From assembly GCF_964340395.1 (NCBI RefSeq), contig NC_135565.1, positions 5,069,142-5,084,141 on the forward strand: a stretch of DNA of 15,000 nucleotides, given 5' to 3'. Within the stretch, counting starts at the first letter, position 1. The number at the start of each line of letters is the position of its first letter. This DNA comes from Glandiceps talaboti (taxonomy: Eukaryota; Hemichordata; Enteropneusta; Spengelidae). The position numbers were made by a program, and so were the translations under genes. Of this stretch, positions 1-8,170 are shown piece by piece. Below the pieces are notes generated by a model. The model searched no databases, was not told the origin of the DNA, and was given only the letters and a program-made list of their open reading frames with translations.

Positions 1-470
1 GATGTTTGTTGACATTGCGCAATAGCCAAGAAAATTTTCTAGTTGGGTACACGCTTCTGTATTAGATGCAATCAAACATAACAACTCAGGCAGAAACCCG
101 AGTAACAAGGAAAGGCCGTACATGCCAAGGTAAAACGAAACAAGTTAATTAAGATGGCGGAATCTACAAATGATCGCTGTACTTGGAGTAATGAAAGAGG
201 TTAACTTGATAACTATGGGAATTAATTGGATATTGGGATCTAAATTATTAGTAGTTTCTATGGTATCGTTGTAAGCTATCGAATTCCTGACAATATGATT
301 TAGAAATGTATATTTTAGTTCGTGGCTGTACTCAGTAATGACAGCGAAACGAATATTATGTTATTGTTTACTTTTCATTTCATCTTGCACACAAACCGAC
401 TGTGTATGTGTACTAAATTGTGTACATCTCTCCCAACTACATTTCCTAAACCTGACTCACTTGTTTTCTG
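1..470. other. Unassigned AT-rich single-copy DNA
   Basis: No coding frame, repeat array or RNA gene can be supported here. A palindromic C/EBP-like octamer (TTGCGCAA) lies near base 16, but one such site has no weight without context. Open frames that begin around 322-338 run straight into the downstream microsatellite and are carried by it, so they are not called as genes. Confidence 0.6.
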
Positions 471-720
471 TGTCTGTCTGTCTGTCTGTCTATGTATGTA
501 TGTATGTATGTATGTATGTATGTATGTATGTATGTATGTATGTATGTATGTGTCTGTCTGTCTGTCTGTATGTATGTATGTATGTATGTATGTATGTATG
601 TATGTATGTATGTATGTATGTGTGTGTCTGTCTGTCTGTATATATGTATGCATGTATGTATGTATGTATGTATGTATGTATGTATGTATGTATGTATGTA
701 TGTATGTATGTGTGTGTGTC
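471..720. repeat. Compound tetranucleotide microsatellite (TCTG)n/(TATG)n
   Basis: Alternating blocks of TCTG and TATG run for about 250 bp: TCTG at about 472-490, TATG at 491-550, TCTG at 552-569, TATG to 620, TCTG at 627-639, TATG to 710, then a short TG run. The block order TCTG-then-TATG occurs three times, which suggests that whole compound blocks were duplicated as well as single units. All three plus-strand frames stay open because the unit has no stop codon in phase, giving CMYV-type pseudo-proteins. Confidence 0.95.
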
Positions 721-734
721 GACTATCTGTTTCT

Positions 735-781
735 CTATGTCTGTCTGTCTGTCTGTCTGTCTTTCTGTCTGCCTGGCCGTG

Positions 782-861
<80 letters not shown>

Positions 862-868
862 CCCCCCC
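735..868. repeat. (CTGT)n then (CT)n microsatellite ending in poly-C
   Basis: A CTGT block at about 739-775 passes through mixed CTGT/CT sequence into a pure CT run at about 803-858 and ends in ten consecutive C at 859-868. It is a continuation of the compound locus immediately upstream, separated only by a short stretch near 720-735. Confidence 0.93.
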
Positions 869-869
869 G

Positions 870-1850
870 TTTCTCTGTCTTCCTCAAAGCCCTTTCAATT
901 ATACAACATTTAGAAAAGCCCACAAATAAGAATATGAAGAACGCTTCAACCGCAGAATGACACGGTCATTGCTTCATATACAACCGATCCGTAATGTACC
1001 CCAGTGTCGCACTGCGCATCACTATAAGACGAGATGAAATTAAACTAATAGGCATACAAGAGCGTAAATCAACACACACAATACAGAGGTTGTCTGTTCA
1101 TTACTCTCGAAATGGATTATACTATTGATATTTGTATACCCTAATAGACACACTCCCCCTAATTGATATGTATATTTCATGACATCCAAACTCGTTGTGT
1201 ATATTGCAATTTACCATATTGGATACTTTCTTTGACTCCAACGTTTCTGGCAAAATTTCATTACCGGAATGAAGGCCATATCTGTACCATCAAATCAATA
1301 AGCCATGAAAATGCATTTTTCGAGTTATAAACGCAAAGATTATGACGAAGGTTTGAAAAGAGTTATTTTCGCTGGGGCGAAATTAAAGCATGAATTTTGT
1401 ATAAATGTCTTTTATCCGCTATACGGAAAAGTCTCTCAGCACCATGTGATTGCAGATTTTAATTTGGAAAACAGCTGATAGGCATCGGGATGAAAAATTT
1501 CATACACGGTCTGCATTTTTGTCTACTATGGTTCTGTTCTTTTTTTTCTCTTGCTCGCTTGTTAAGGACTGTGTGTCACGATACCCGCGAGTGCCAAGAG
1601 AATTCACCGGAGCAGAATGCCGTTTTCCGTTCCCTCCTCGGGGGACCTCTCATTGTTCATGTCAAATACCCCGGGTAAGGTTAGCATTAACCATGGGGCT
1701 CGTCTTATATTCTAGACTATCTTGTTTACTCCAAAAATACGTATACCATGGAGGACGACCCCTACAAAATTACAGCCAAATTGTAACATGTGAACGTACA
1801 TGTACAAGTGCTGGTACTCAATACGTGACTCAATTGAAATGAACATATTT
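870..1850. other. Unassigned intergenic DNA
   Basis: This stretch is AT-rich with a more mixed-composition patch at about 1560-1800. A frame open at 1450-1842 begins at a TTG rather than an ATG, contains a run of T giving poly-Phe, and shows no recognisable domain, so it is not called. No splice-site, tRNA or repeat structure stands out. Confidence 0.5.
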
Positions 1851-1854
1851 GGGT

Positions 1855-1879
1855 GGGTTTTTTAAAAAAACCTGCCACC
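1855..1879. repeat. Short hairpin with A/T-run stem
   Basis: A G-G-T run of T at 1856-1863 pairs with the following run of A and CC at 1864-1872, and an outer GGTGG at 1853-1857 has a CCACC partner at 1875-1879. It sits directly at the left edge of the diverged tandem duplication and could be a boundary structure. Its function is unknown. Confidence 0.45.
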
Positions 1880-2121
1880 TTTAGACAAAACATTCCATAC
1901 TATTTTGTCAATATATATCACTTGTACGATATAATCTAAAATTGAATTGTAAACTGACGAAAAGTTACATCAATACGATTTTTGTTGTTAAACAAACTTG
2001 GCGGGAATAATGTAACTTTTAGACAAAACCTTCGATGCCGTTTTTATCAATGAATGATAGGGTTATCTAAACTGAAATTGAAAAGTTACGCAACAATATG
2101 TTTCAGTAAAAGGTGGCAAAT
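1873..2121. repeat. Diverged tandem duplication, unit about 120-136 bp
   Basis: Two copies share ordered landmarks. TTTAGACAAAAC occurs at about 1881 and again at about 2017. An ATCTAAA-x-TTGAA block and an AAAAGTTAC block follow in both copies (second block at about 1961 and 2080). The outer ends also match in inverted orientation: TGCCACCTTT near 1873 against AAAGGTGGCA near 2112. The pair could be an old tandem duplication inside a small inverted-repeat element. Divergence is substantial and the call rests on eye alignment. Confidence 0.5.
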
Positions 2122-2125
2122 TTAT

Positions 2126-3099
2126 GCCAAATATTCAACTCTACTCTACTATAGAAGTAAAAGTTAGTAAACAAAAAAAAAATTAATTAAATTGTAAAAT
2201 TAATATTTTAATGTGTGTTTGCTTAAAAGGTCACGAGAACGAGGACAACATTATTTCATCTAATATACCTAATTGGATTACTTTGTGATTAATATATTTT
2301 TTAATTAGATATCATTTTTTAAGTAGAGAGATACAATGACTTTTGCAATGGGGTTTTTGTAAATGAGTGCAAGCATAACAATTTTGTGAGCAGCAAGCTT
2401 AGATGTCATCACCATGCGATCAATTTACCACATTTTGTCAGATACACTAATCTTGTTATCACGTGGACAAGTTCACAGCCAACGTTATTCCAACATCAGT
2501 GATACATTTTGTTGCAATTTTAAGCGGAATTCATGAAACCCTGTCAGACACATATTATTCATTCATATATTCATGTTTCATAATATAGTGTATAATATAC
2601 TGCACATATCTTCTTTATCAAACGAAGTTGATTTGAGTCATGACGCGTACATTTCATAACTAAAAGACGAGTTATCGTTAAGAAAAAACTCAAATGTTCC
2701 GTGTTGTCATTTTTTATGTAATTTTTGTTTTATTTTGGACACAAATTATAAAAAGTATTTTTTAAATTTGATTGTAACAACAACAAATGTCAAAAACGAT
2801 ATTCATTTTTGAAAAAAATTATTCAGTTTCATGAGTATCTCCTAGCTGTTGCAGTAATTAGAAAATACGCATAATTTGCCCTCCTTGGTTGTTTTACTTC
2901 GACGTATTTCACCAAGTAATGGATTTCGCAAAGTGTCACAAAATGTATAAGTTTTAGTACGCGCACGGTTTTCCCGTCGGTCTTACAAGTTTTAGAATTT
3001 GTAATGTTTCAACCTGTTTGTTCAAATTAGACATAAACTAAGCAATATGGCACCACATCAACACATAAATGATATGCCCGAATGTTGTTACTGTGGCAG
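2126..3099. other. AT-rich intergenic DNA
   Basis: Long A and T runs dominate, including an interrupted AATTAATT-type stretch near 2180-2210. No frame of useful length, no RNA gene and no clear repeat is visible. Confidence 0.5.
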
Positions 3100-3175
3100 T
3101 TAATCCCCCTCTTCCCTACCTCCCAACTCATGTAACTAAGATGGCAGGTATCGGCTTGGGAGGGGGGGGGGTTAA
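3100..3175. repeat. Inverted repeat of C-runs and G-runs (poly-G 3162-3171)
   Basis: A left arm at 3100-3126 (TTAATCCCCC, then CCC, then CCTCCCAA) is matched in inverted orientation by 3156-3175 (TTGGGA, ten G, then TTAA), with about 29 bases between. The right arm is shorter and its G run looks slipped or expanded. The minus strand of the left arm carries several clustered G runs, so it may also form a loose G-quadruplex. Confidence 0.55.
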
Positions 3176-3660
3176 ACCAAATTTTGCCTGATTAGAAAAA
3201 CAATGGATATTATTATTAATATCGGAATCGAGGATTCGCATGTTTATACGGTGAGCTGGTCGTGTTTATTTTGGGTTGTCGGCGATCGGCTTATCGCAGC
3301 AACATGTTGCCAGAAGAAAACAAACCGTAGCGATACAAAAATTGTAAAAACACTGAAACGATATAAGTAAAATACCTTCATTTACTCGTCTTCTGCTCAT
3401 CTTTTCTGGTGTTATTTGCCACAGGCTCCGTTTGTCTTATCTGAACGTTTGAAAAGGGCGATAAACTAACTGCCAAGTCTTACTATCCAAATGCTTAGCG
3501 TGTTGCTCTCCTGTCGTCTGCTTACAAGGCTGGACAAGCGCACCACGTATAACGTCACTTCTTAATTGCCGTACCGTCAAGTGCCCAATTGCCCTTCTTT
3601 GACACGGTCCAGTCGCTGTGTCTGTACAACTTGTATTGGTAATATACCAGTGATACACCT
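3176..3660. other. Unassigned intergenic DNA
   Basis: A minus-strand frame at 3437-3658 has no recognisable domain, and nothing around it argues for coding. The stretch is slightly richer in CG dinucleotides than its AT-rich neighbours. No repeat or RNA gene is visible. Confidence 0.4.
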
Positions 3661-3668
3661 CCCGTTAC

Positions 3669-3727
3669 CATAAATAGAGTGCTGAGTGTGTCTCAGTGAC
3701 AGACGGTGTTCGTGTTGCGTGCGGTCA
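3669..3727 (+). promoter_or_regulatory. Possible core promoter (TATA-like, Inr, DPE-like)
   Basis: A TATA-like CATAAATAG at 3669-3677 is followed about 24 bases later by an initiator-like TCAGTG (A at 3695). A DPE-like GGTCA follows at 3723, about +29 from that A. The order and spacing resemble a metazoan core promoter, and the next 100 bases are richer in CG than the flanks. No exon with a convincing protein follows, and these motifs are short enough to occur by chance. Confidence 0.2.
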
Positions 3728-3895
3728 GATCAGTTGCCTGGGTTGTGATCGTCTACATGTGAGGCAAGTATACTAGACTAGTAGTGTACACAGTGTCTCT
3801 GCCATCGGCGACAATCGGTTAAATAATGAATAACATTAAAATTGGCTTTCCATTCGTTCCGGGTAGCCAAATAGAGTGTCGTACGTAGTTACGAA

Positions 3896-4000
3896 ATGCC
3901 TTCTGGGAGAAAACAGTTTTACTCTTTCATTGGGATGGCAGGTTGCCTTGAAAGATTGAAGAACTCAGTCGTACTCGAGTCGCACACCCCGTCAACTTAA
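3896..4000 (+). CDS. Possible 34-codon micro-ORF, unknown
   Basis: The ATG at 3896 has a purine at -3 and opens a 34-residue frame (starts MPSGRKQFYSF, ends ESHTPST) closed by TAA at 3998-4000. It contains no domain or signal sequence I recognise. It is listed only because it is the first ATG frame of some length downstream of the promoter-like patch at 3669. A chance frame is at least as likely. Confidence 0.1.
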   Translation: MPSGRKQFYSFIGMAGCLERLKNSVVLESHTPST

Positions 4001-4507
4001 TGAAATGACCGATAAATAATGAATATTTAAAATGTATACTCTAGTGTGACCTAAACTGAAGGCTGATTCATTCGTAATTCAGTGAAACTTTCCTAATAAT
4101 TGCGCATGCGCGATACGATACACCCCAAATATGTTTTCGAGATAGTTAAAATATAACAAACGCAGTTACTACGGAATTACTCTTTTGTCATTAATCCAAA
4201 AATAATGAGAAAATGGTTTTGTGTAGTCAGGTGCTATTCCAACCCCAGACGCTTTGCAATTTGTGTCATAAATTTCATTCAATTTTTGACAGTTTTTCCC
4301 TCCCTCTTTATTTCGCTGTTATCGAAGTTGAAAGTGCCACAGGCGACAATTTCAATTTTGGATGTGTTTGATTAAAAGTAACCTCAAGTGCATCTGATTA
4401 ATCACTCACAAAAGTAAATATTATGTAAATTCTGTCAAAAATGATATTATTTATGCCTGATATTTTTTGTTAATTTTGAACCCCGAATACACCCGACTTA
4501 TTTTCAA
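4001..4507. other. AT-rich DNA with one NRF1-type palindrome
   Basis: The only notable element is TGCGCATGCGCG at 4101-4112, which fits the animal NRF1 consensus. The rest is AT-rich with no coding frame. The segment near 4420-4500 has weak resemblance to parts of the repeat unit that begins at 4508, too diverged to call. Confidence 0.4.
4101..4112. promoter_or_regulatory. NRF1-type palindromic site
   Basis: TGCGCATGCGCG matches the known YGCGCAYGCGCR consensus of animal NRF1 exactly, in an otherwise AT-rich stretch where such a CG-rich 12-mer is not expected often. It lies about 400 bases downstream of the TATA/Inr patch. Whether it is bound is unknown. Confidence 0.3.
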
Positions 4508-5140
4508 AGGCGGGAAAATATTGGACGAAATTTCTGGGCACTGTACTGCAGTTAATCGAAAATTAGGCTAACGCGTAATTTTATGTCATTTCTTTCGAAC
4601 AGTATGTTTAAAAATTTGAACGTACCTCCGCGTTCAATATGAAATGGAACAAAATTAAACGAAACTATGAACAGTTCTGGCGGTCCCGGGGGAAATATTG
4701 ACGAAATTGGCGGGAACCGTGCTGTGAAACTTGAATCAGTTAAGAGAAATTATATTCTTTTTGAAAATTATATAATTCATATTTGATCATTTGAACCCAG
4801 GTGTCTAGATTAATGCCGCATTAGAATACAAATACATCAAATTACTTGTAGGTACAAATCTGGCGGGAAAATATCTGATGAGAATTTTATCGAAAATTGG
4901 TTGTTGTTTTTTAAAATGATATTATGTCAATTCTTTCGAAAATCATGTCCAAAAATTGACCCCCACGTTTAGTTTTACATTTGCGCCCAAACTTAGGCTA
5001 AACAGTTTTGAATGATTCTGACTGAAAATAGCCTTTTGAAATTGGCGGGAACTCCTGTCAATGGAAAATTGGTTACAGTACAAATTTTTGGATCAATGAA
5101 AAATTATTTCACCGATAGGTTCTTAATACCACAATTTTGA
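4508..5140. repeat. Two diverged tandem copies of a ~345-bp unit
   Basis: Copy 1 starts near 4510 and copy 2 near 4862, both with GGCGGGAAAATAT. The same landmarks follow in the same order: ATCGAAAATT, then TTATGTCA plus TTCTTTCGAA (about 4581 and 4923), then AAAATTGA, then an AACAGTT block, then AAATTGGCGGGAAC (about 4707 and 5040), then GTTA with a T-rich tail. Offsets of about 333-352 bp fit one unit with indels. The origin is unknown. The GGCGGGAA word also occurs near 2001 in the other diverged duplication. Confidence 0.6.
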
Positions 5141-5193
5141 AGAAGAAAAAATGGCACATCATCCAACATTTATTAGCGATTATTAACGAATTA

Positions 5194-5521
5194 TAAAGTG
5201 ACCATATGGATAAGGATTTGATATTTATTTTGGATTTTTTTTAATCTATAAACAATTTTATCATGGCTTCCTACTTGAAAAATGATGTACATAATGTAGA
5301 CCAAGTGTGTGTTTGTAACTCAATACATGGCAAAGTGCTAAAAAATGAGTAAAAAGGTTTGTTATTGTACAATAACAAAGATTTTAATTACATATTTTAT
5401 CAGTCTTTTGTAATTTAAAGTGCATTGATTTGTCAAGTAGGTAGAGGACGCTATGATGAAATTGTTTCATAAAATAAATATGCAAAATAAAAATCCAATC
5501 CTTATCCATATGGTCACTTTA
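5194..5521. mobile_element. Fold-back MITE with TA target duplication
   Basis: Terminal inverted repeats begin AAGTGACCATATGG at 5196 and end with the exact reverse complement at 5519. About 22 terminal bases match perfectly, and similarity continues to about 40. TA flanks both ends (5194-5195 and 5520-5521), as expected from Tc1/mariner-type TA insertion. The inner sequence is also inverted: an AAACAATTT-x-ATCAT block followed by TCCT and ACTTGA is found on both arms (left about 5248-5285, right about 5430-5475). A perfect 22-bp palindrome lies near the centre at 5358-5379. No transposase is encoded, so it is a non-autonomous element. Confidence 0.8.
5358..5379. repeat. Perfect 22-bp palindrome at the MITE centre
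   Basis: The bases around the central TTGTACAA are perfectly self-complementary over 22 positions, with no loop bases. It is offset about 11 bases from the exact midpoint of the element. It would cap a cruciform or hairpin formed by the full element. Confidence 0.85.
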
Positions 5522-5525
5522 AATA

Positions 5526-6092
5526 AACAAATTATATTGGTATATTACGCAGATTAATTAAATAAGGATTTACACACACAAAAACTGAACCGAGCTGTTA
5601 ACGGGTTTTTTTCCCAACTACATATTTCGTACTTTTAATGAATCGGGCGCCATAAGCTTAAATCATTCAAAAAAAGTTGTACCGTCGGCTCCTCAAACCA
5701 AAATTTTTGAAAAAATGACAAAAAAACCCAAACAAAATTCAAACATTTCCTGAGTTATATGTCCGTGATTTTGAATTTAACAATATAGACAGATTTTTGT
5801 TTTAGTTTAATTCTGATACTTAATTGCTTTTGAGTGAAATTTGTTACAGAAAGTTCTAAAATGTGCACATTCCCCGAAATATGGTGGTTTAGAATCACGA
5901 TAAAATTCAAATATAATATATATATATAGTATCATAAACCATACAGATATATATGCAGATGAAAATCTGAACAGCACGTGCAAGCCACGACGTTTTGATA
6001 TCAGCCAACTTTGAGTCACGCTTATTGGAATAATTTAATAAATAAATTGGTATATAGTGGGTCATTAAAAACGGATTTACACACTAAAACAT
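5526..6092. repeat. Short diverged direct repeat pair (5526-5588, 6038-6092)
   Basis: Both segments have an ATTGGTATAT block followed after about 25-30 bases by GGATTTACACAC and an AAAAC-type run. The upstream copy directly abuts the right end of the MITE. The intervening DNA is AT-rich with a small TA run near 5918 and no supported gene; minus-strand frames there (5807-6019) show no domain. Confidence 0.4.
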
Positions 6093-6374
6093 ATTGCACC
6101 AGCAGATAGTATTTCAAACTGAAAATCGATGTAACATATGTTTGCCTAAATTATTCCTCATCTATCTTAATTATGTATCATATGCTTTTATTAACTCAGG
6201 ATTTATTTTTTAATCCGATAAGTATGTTGTCTTTTCTTTTCCCCTTTACGATCTGTTCTCGTCTCACTCTGTCATTCAACCTAATCATTGTTCATGTATT
6301 TTGCTAAAAAACTGGAAACTGTTATTAGGTCATTGTTGAGAGTCGTGTAAACTCAGGGATAGATGAGATTTTAT
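6093..6374. other. Unassigned AT-rich DNA
   Basis: Nothing that can be supported as a gene, RNA or repeat is visible in this stretch. Confidence 0.5.
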
Positions 6375-6390
6375 AGACAGACAGACAGGC

Positions 6391-6441
<51 letters not shown>

Positions 6442-6456
6442 ATGATGATGATGATA
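6375..6456. repeat. (CAGA)n plus (ATG)n microsatellite
   Basis: CAGA units run from about 6375 to 6440 with one early G substitution (CAGG), then four to five ATG units at 6442-6455. This is the reverse-complement phase of the TCTG arrays seen elsewhere in the window. Confidence 0.93.
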
Positions 6457-6489
6457 GGGAGGATGCGAATAAATGTAGATGCACGCGCA

Positions 6490-6545
6490 GGAGAGACAAA
6501 GTGGGAGGATAGAAAGAGACCTAGAGAGAGAGAAAGAGACAGAAA
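6490..6545. repeat. Purine-rich GA tract
   Basis: The plus strand is almost entirely A and G (GAGAGAC and AGAAAGAGAC type units). It looks like the degenerate tail of the upstream CAGA locus. Confidence 0.6.
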
Positions 6546-6732
6546 TCTGACAATTATTATATTAAACTGATGGATTTAAAGTAAAATACAATTTGACCAA
6601 ATTTGTATGACATGTAGATGGAGATATGATACTCATGTTTGGCCAATAATTTGACATTAAATTTACGACTGTGTTTACTGTGTGTGTGTCAATTTCACAC
6701 TTTTCAAGTAGACTTTGTTTAAATTCAAATAT

Positions 6733-6864
6733 TTATTTTTAGACCACTGAAAGAACTGGGTCCACCAGTAATAAATGAACAACTCGCTGTTACAAATGTA
6801 TTTATAACAGCGAGTTGTTCATGTATTTGTGTTGGACCCAGCTCTTTTAGTGGTCTAGAAATAA
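6733..6864. mobile_element. Near-perfect 132-bp fold-back palindrome, MITE-like
   Basis: The whole segment folds on itself about a two-base centre at 6798-6799. An inner stem of 18 perfect pairs (6775-6792 with 6805-6822) carries GAACAACTCGCTGTTA. An outer stem carries AGACCACTGAAAGAACTGGG against its complement in 6838-6858 with few mismatches. A weaker patch lies at about 6765-6774 and 6823-6834. Outermost TTATTT and AAATAA could include TA target duplications. It encodes nothing. A transcribed hairpin RNA is an alternative reading, but the tiny loop argues against a standard microRNA precursor. Confidence 0.7.
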
Positions 6865-6869
6865 CTATT

Positions 6870-7457
6870 CCAGTTCGGAATTATGGTGTGCTTGATCTAT
6901 TCACAGAGGTGACAAACATTGCTTGTGTAATCATCCATCTTGAAGTTAAATAATTTCTCTTGTCTGTTTACAAAGTTGAAATGATTCCTTAAAATTAAAG
7001 TGACCAAAGAAAACTTCGTGTTGTGGCCTTACGATAGTAAAACACATTTGAACTAGGAGCCCACGGGGAACGTCTATACATAAGCTCTCTTTTAAAACAA
7101 CACACGGTCAGATGTGCACGCTATTCGGCGAAATTTGATTAATAATGTGATGCCTTTCATTAAGGTTAGGCCTAAACAAATTTTTGGTTCGGATTACCCG
7201 ACCCAACTTAGTTTTTCACTGCCGACTCTTAACTGAATTTTATGTATTCAAGAAAGAAACAATAAATCGCGAAAATTGTGGTGAAGTCTTGCGAGAAATA
7301 GTGGATGCGGAAACTAACATCATCTTAAAATTACAATATAAAACTGTTCTTCCAATCTGTAATGGCTGTACATCTGATGGGAAGAAACCAATTACACAGA
7401 GACAAAATATGGAAAACAACAGAAAACATAACTACCTGAACTAAACACTCATATATA

Positions 7458-7461
<4 letters not shown>
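6870..7461. other. Intergenic DNA, possible dispersed repeat at 7160-7440
   Basis: A frame open at 7184-7444 has no recognisable domain and no coding context. The segment starts near a 10-bp palindrome (TTAGGCCTAA, 7166-7175), and GGTTCGGATTACC at about 7187 has a distant likeness to an RNA polymerase III B box. I suspect a dispersed repeat but cannot name it. The string TTAAAGTGACCA at about 6995 matches the end of the 5196-5519 MITE for 11-12 bases and may be a relic of a related element. Confidence 0.3.

Positions 7462-7490
<29 letters not shown>
7462..7490. repeat. (TG)n microsatellite
   Basis: About 14 perfect TG units follow a short ATATATATAC stretch. The run ends directly where the hammerhead-like motif at 7491 begins. 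Confidence 0.95.
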
Positions 7491-7492
<2 letters not shown>

Positions 7493-7536
7493 TCACTCCT
7501 GATGATCCTTCTGGTGAAACGGTCCGTAGCGTAAAT
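7491..7536 (+). ncRNA. Hammerhead ribozyme-like motif, minimal type I (copy 1)
   Basis: All invariant hammerhead core bases are present in order: CTGATGA (7499-7505), GAA (7516-7518), then A15.1 and U16.1 in a three-pair stem III (ACG 7519-7521, loop GTC, CGT 7525-7527), then a permitted cleavage base A at 7528. Stem I is ATTCACTC (7491-7498) against GCGTAAAT (7529-7536), six of eight pairs. Stem II (7506-7515) is weak: two C-G pairs, with a T-T mismatch at the position that is normally a G-C pair. Short stem III is typical of the hammerheads known in Penelope-like retroelement pseudo-LTRs. The weak stem II suggests decay, so self-cleavage activity is doubtful. Confidence 0.5.
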
Positions 7537-7591
7537 CCATAATGTAATATCATACTCGTCTTCTTTCATTTTATGTATATATATACTGTAC

Positions 7592-7643
7592 TGTAGCTTG
7601 ATAAAGGTGTGCTAGACACATCGAAACGTACGTCGCTATCAAG
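7592..7643 (+). ncRNA. Degenerate hammerhead-like motif (copy 2)
   Basis: This motif has the same architecture 101 bases downstream. Stem I is GTAGC (7593-7597) with GCTAT (7635-7639), one wobble. The core reads TTGATAA (7598-7604) where CTGATGA is required, so C3 and G8 are both changed and activity is not expected. Stem II is strong (7606-7611 with 7617-7622). GAA (7623-7625) and a three-pair stem III (ACG, loop TA, CGT) follow, with C at 7634 as the would-be cleavage base. A second possible pairing, CTTGATA (7597-7603) with TATCAAG (7637-7643), competes with the hammerhead fold. Confidence 0.35.
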
Positions 7644-7716
7644 ATTTCAACTTGGGATTGGAAGTAAGGACGACTTCGAACATTTGCTATCAATCCATCG
7701 AGTCACTTATATTGTC

Positions 7717-7732
7717 TATATATATATATATA
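7717..7732. repeat. Short (TA)n microsatellite
   Basis: Eight TA units lie directly upstream of the GTGTCCGTCC segment. Confidence 0.9.
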
Positions 7733-7980
7733 ACGGTGTCCGTCCGGCGTGTGGATGCACGGGGTATTTAAAAAGAACACTGGGTTGATTGTGATGACAT
7801 TTGGTACTAGTATGTACATTTAGTAAAGGTACTTAATAATAAGTCTTAGAACTGATTAGATTATGAACAAGAAATTTTTACCATATCTTCCAACAGTTTT
7901 ATTTGTGTTCACAGTGAGACAAAATGTGACCTGTTCGTGCGTGCGTGCTCTTTTGTTTGGGAAATTTGTCAAATGTAAAA
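7733..7980. repeat. Probable dispersed repeat, unnamed
   Basis: The order TA repeat, GTGTCCGTCC, then CACTGGGTTGATTGTGATGA and CATTTGGTA resembles a repeat class I associate with many invertebrate genomes, where a CCGTCCGT-type head is followed by a GATTTTGATGAAATTTGGTA-like body. This is from memory and the match is partial. No coding frame is supported here. Confidence 0.3.
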
Positions 7981-8004
7981 AAAAAACACAATGCCGCCTA
8001 ATTT

Positions 8005-8170
<166 letters not shown>

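Noticed and set aside
471-720. CRISPR array
   Set aside because: There are no spaced direct repeats with unique spacers; it is a plain microsatellite in a eukaryotic context.
322-960. Long open frames of 145-212 codons on the plus strand and one on the minus strand
   Set aside because: They are translations of the TCTG/TATG/CT microsatellite (CMYV and SLSL repeats), open in several frames at once.
1450-1842. 130-codon plus-strand frame with several Cys
   Set aside because: It starts at TTG, has poly-Phe from a T run, no known domain and no flanking splice or promoter evidence.
3437-3658. 73-codon minus-strand frame
   Set aside because: No domain, signal sequence or composition difference was recognised. 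Its length is ordinary for chance frames.
6733-6864. microRNA precursor
   Set aside because: The stem is too long and the terminal loop too small for a standard precursor; a fold-back transposon fits better.
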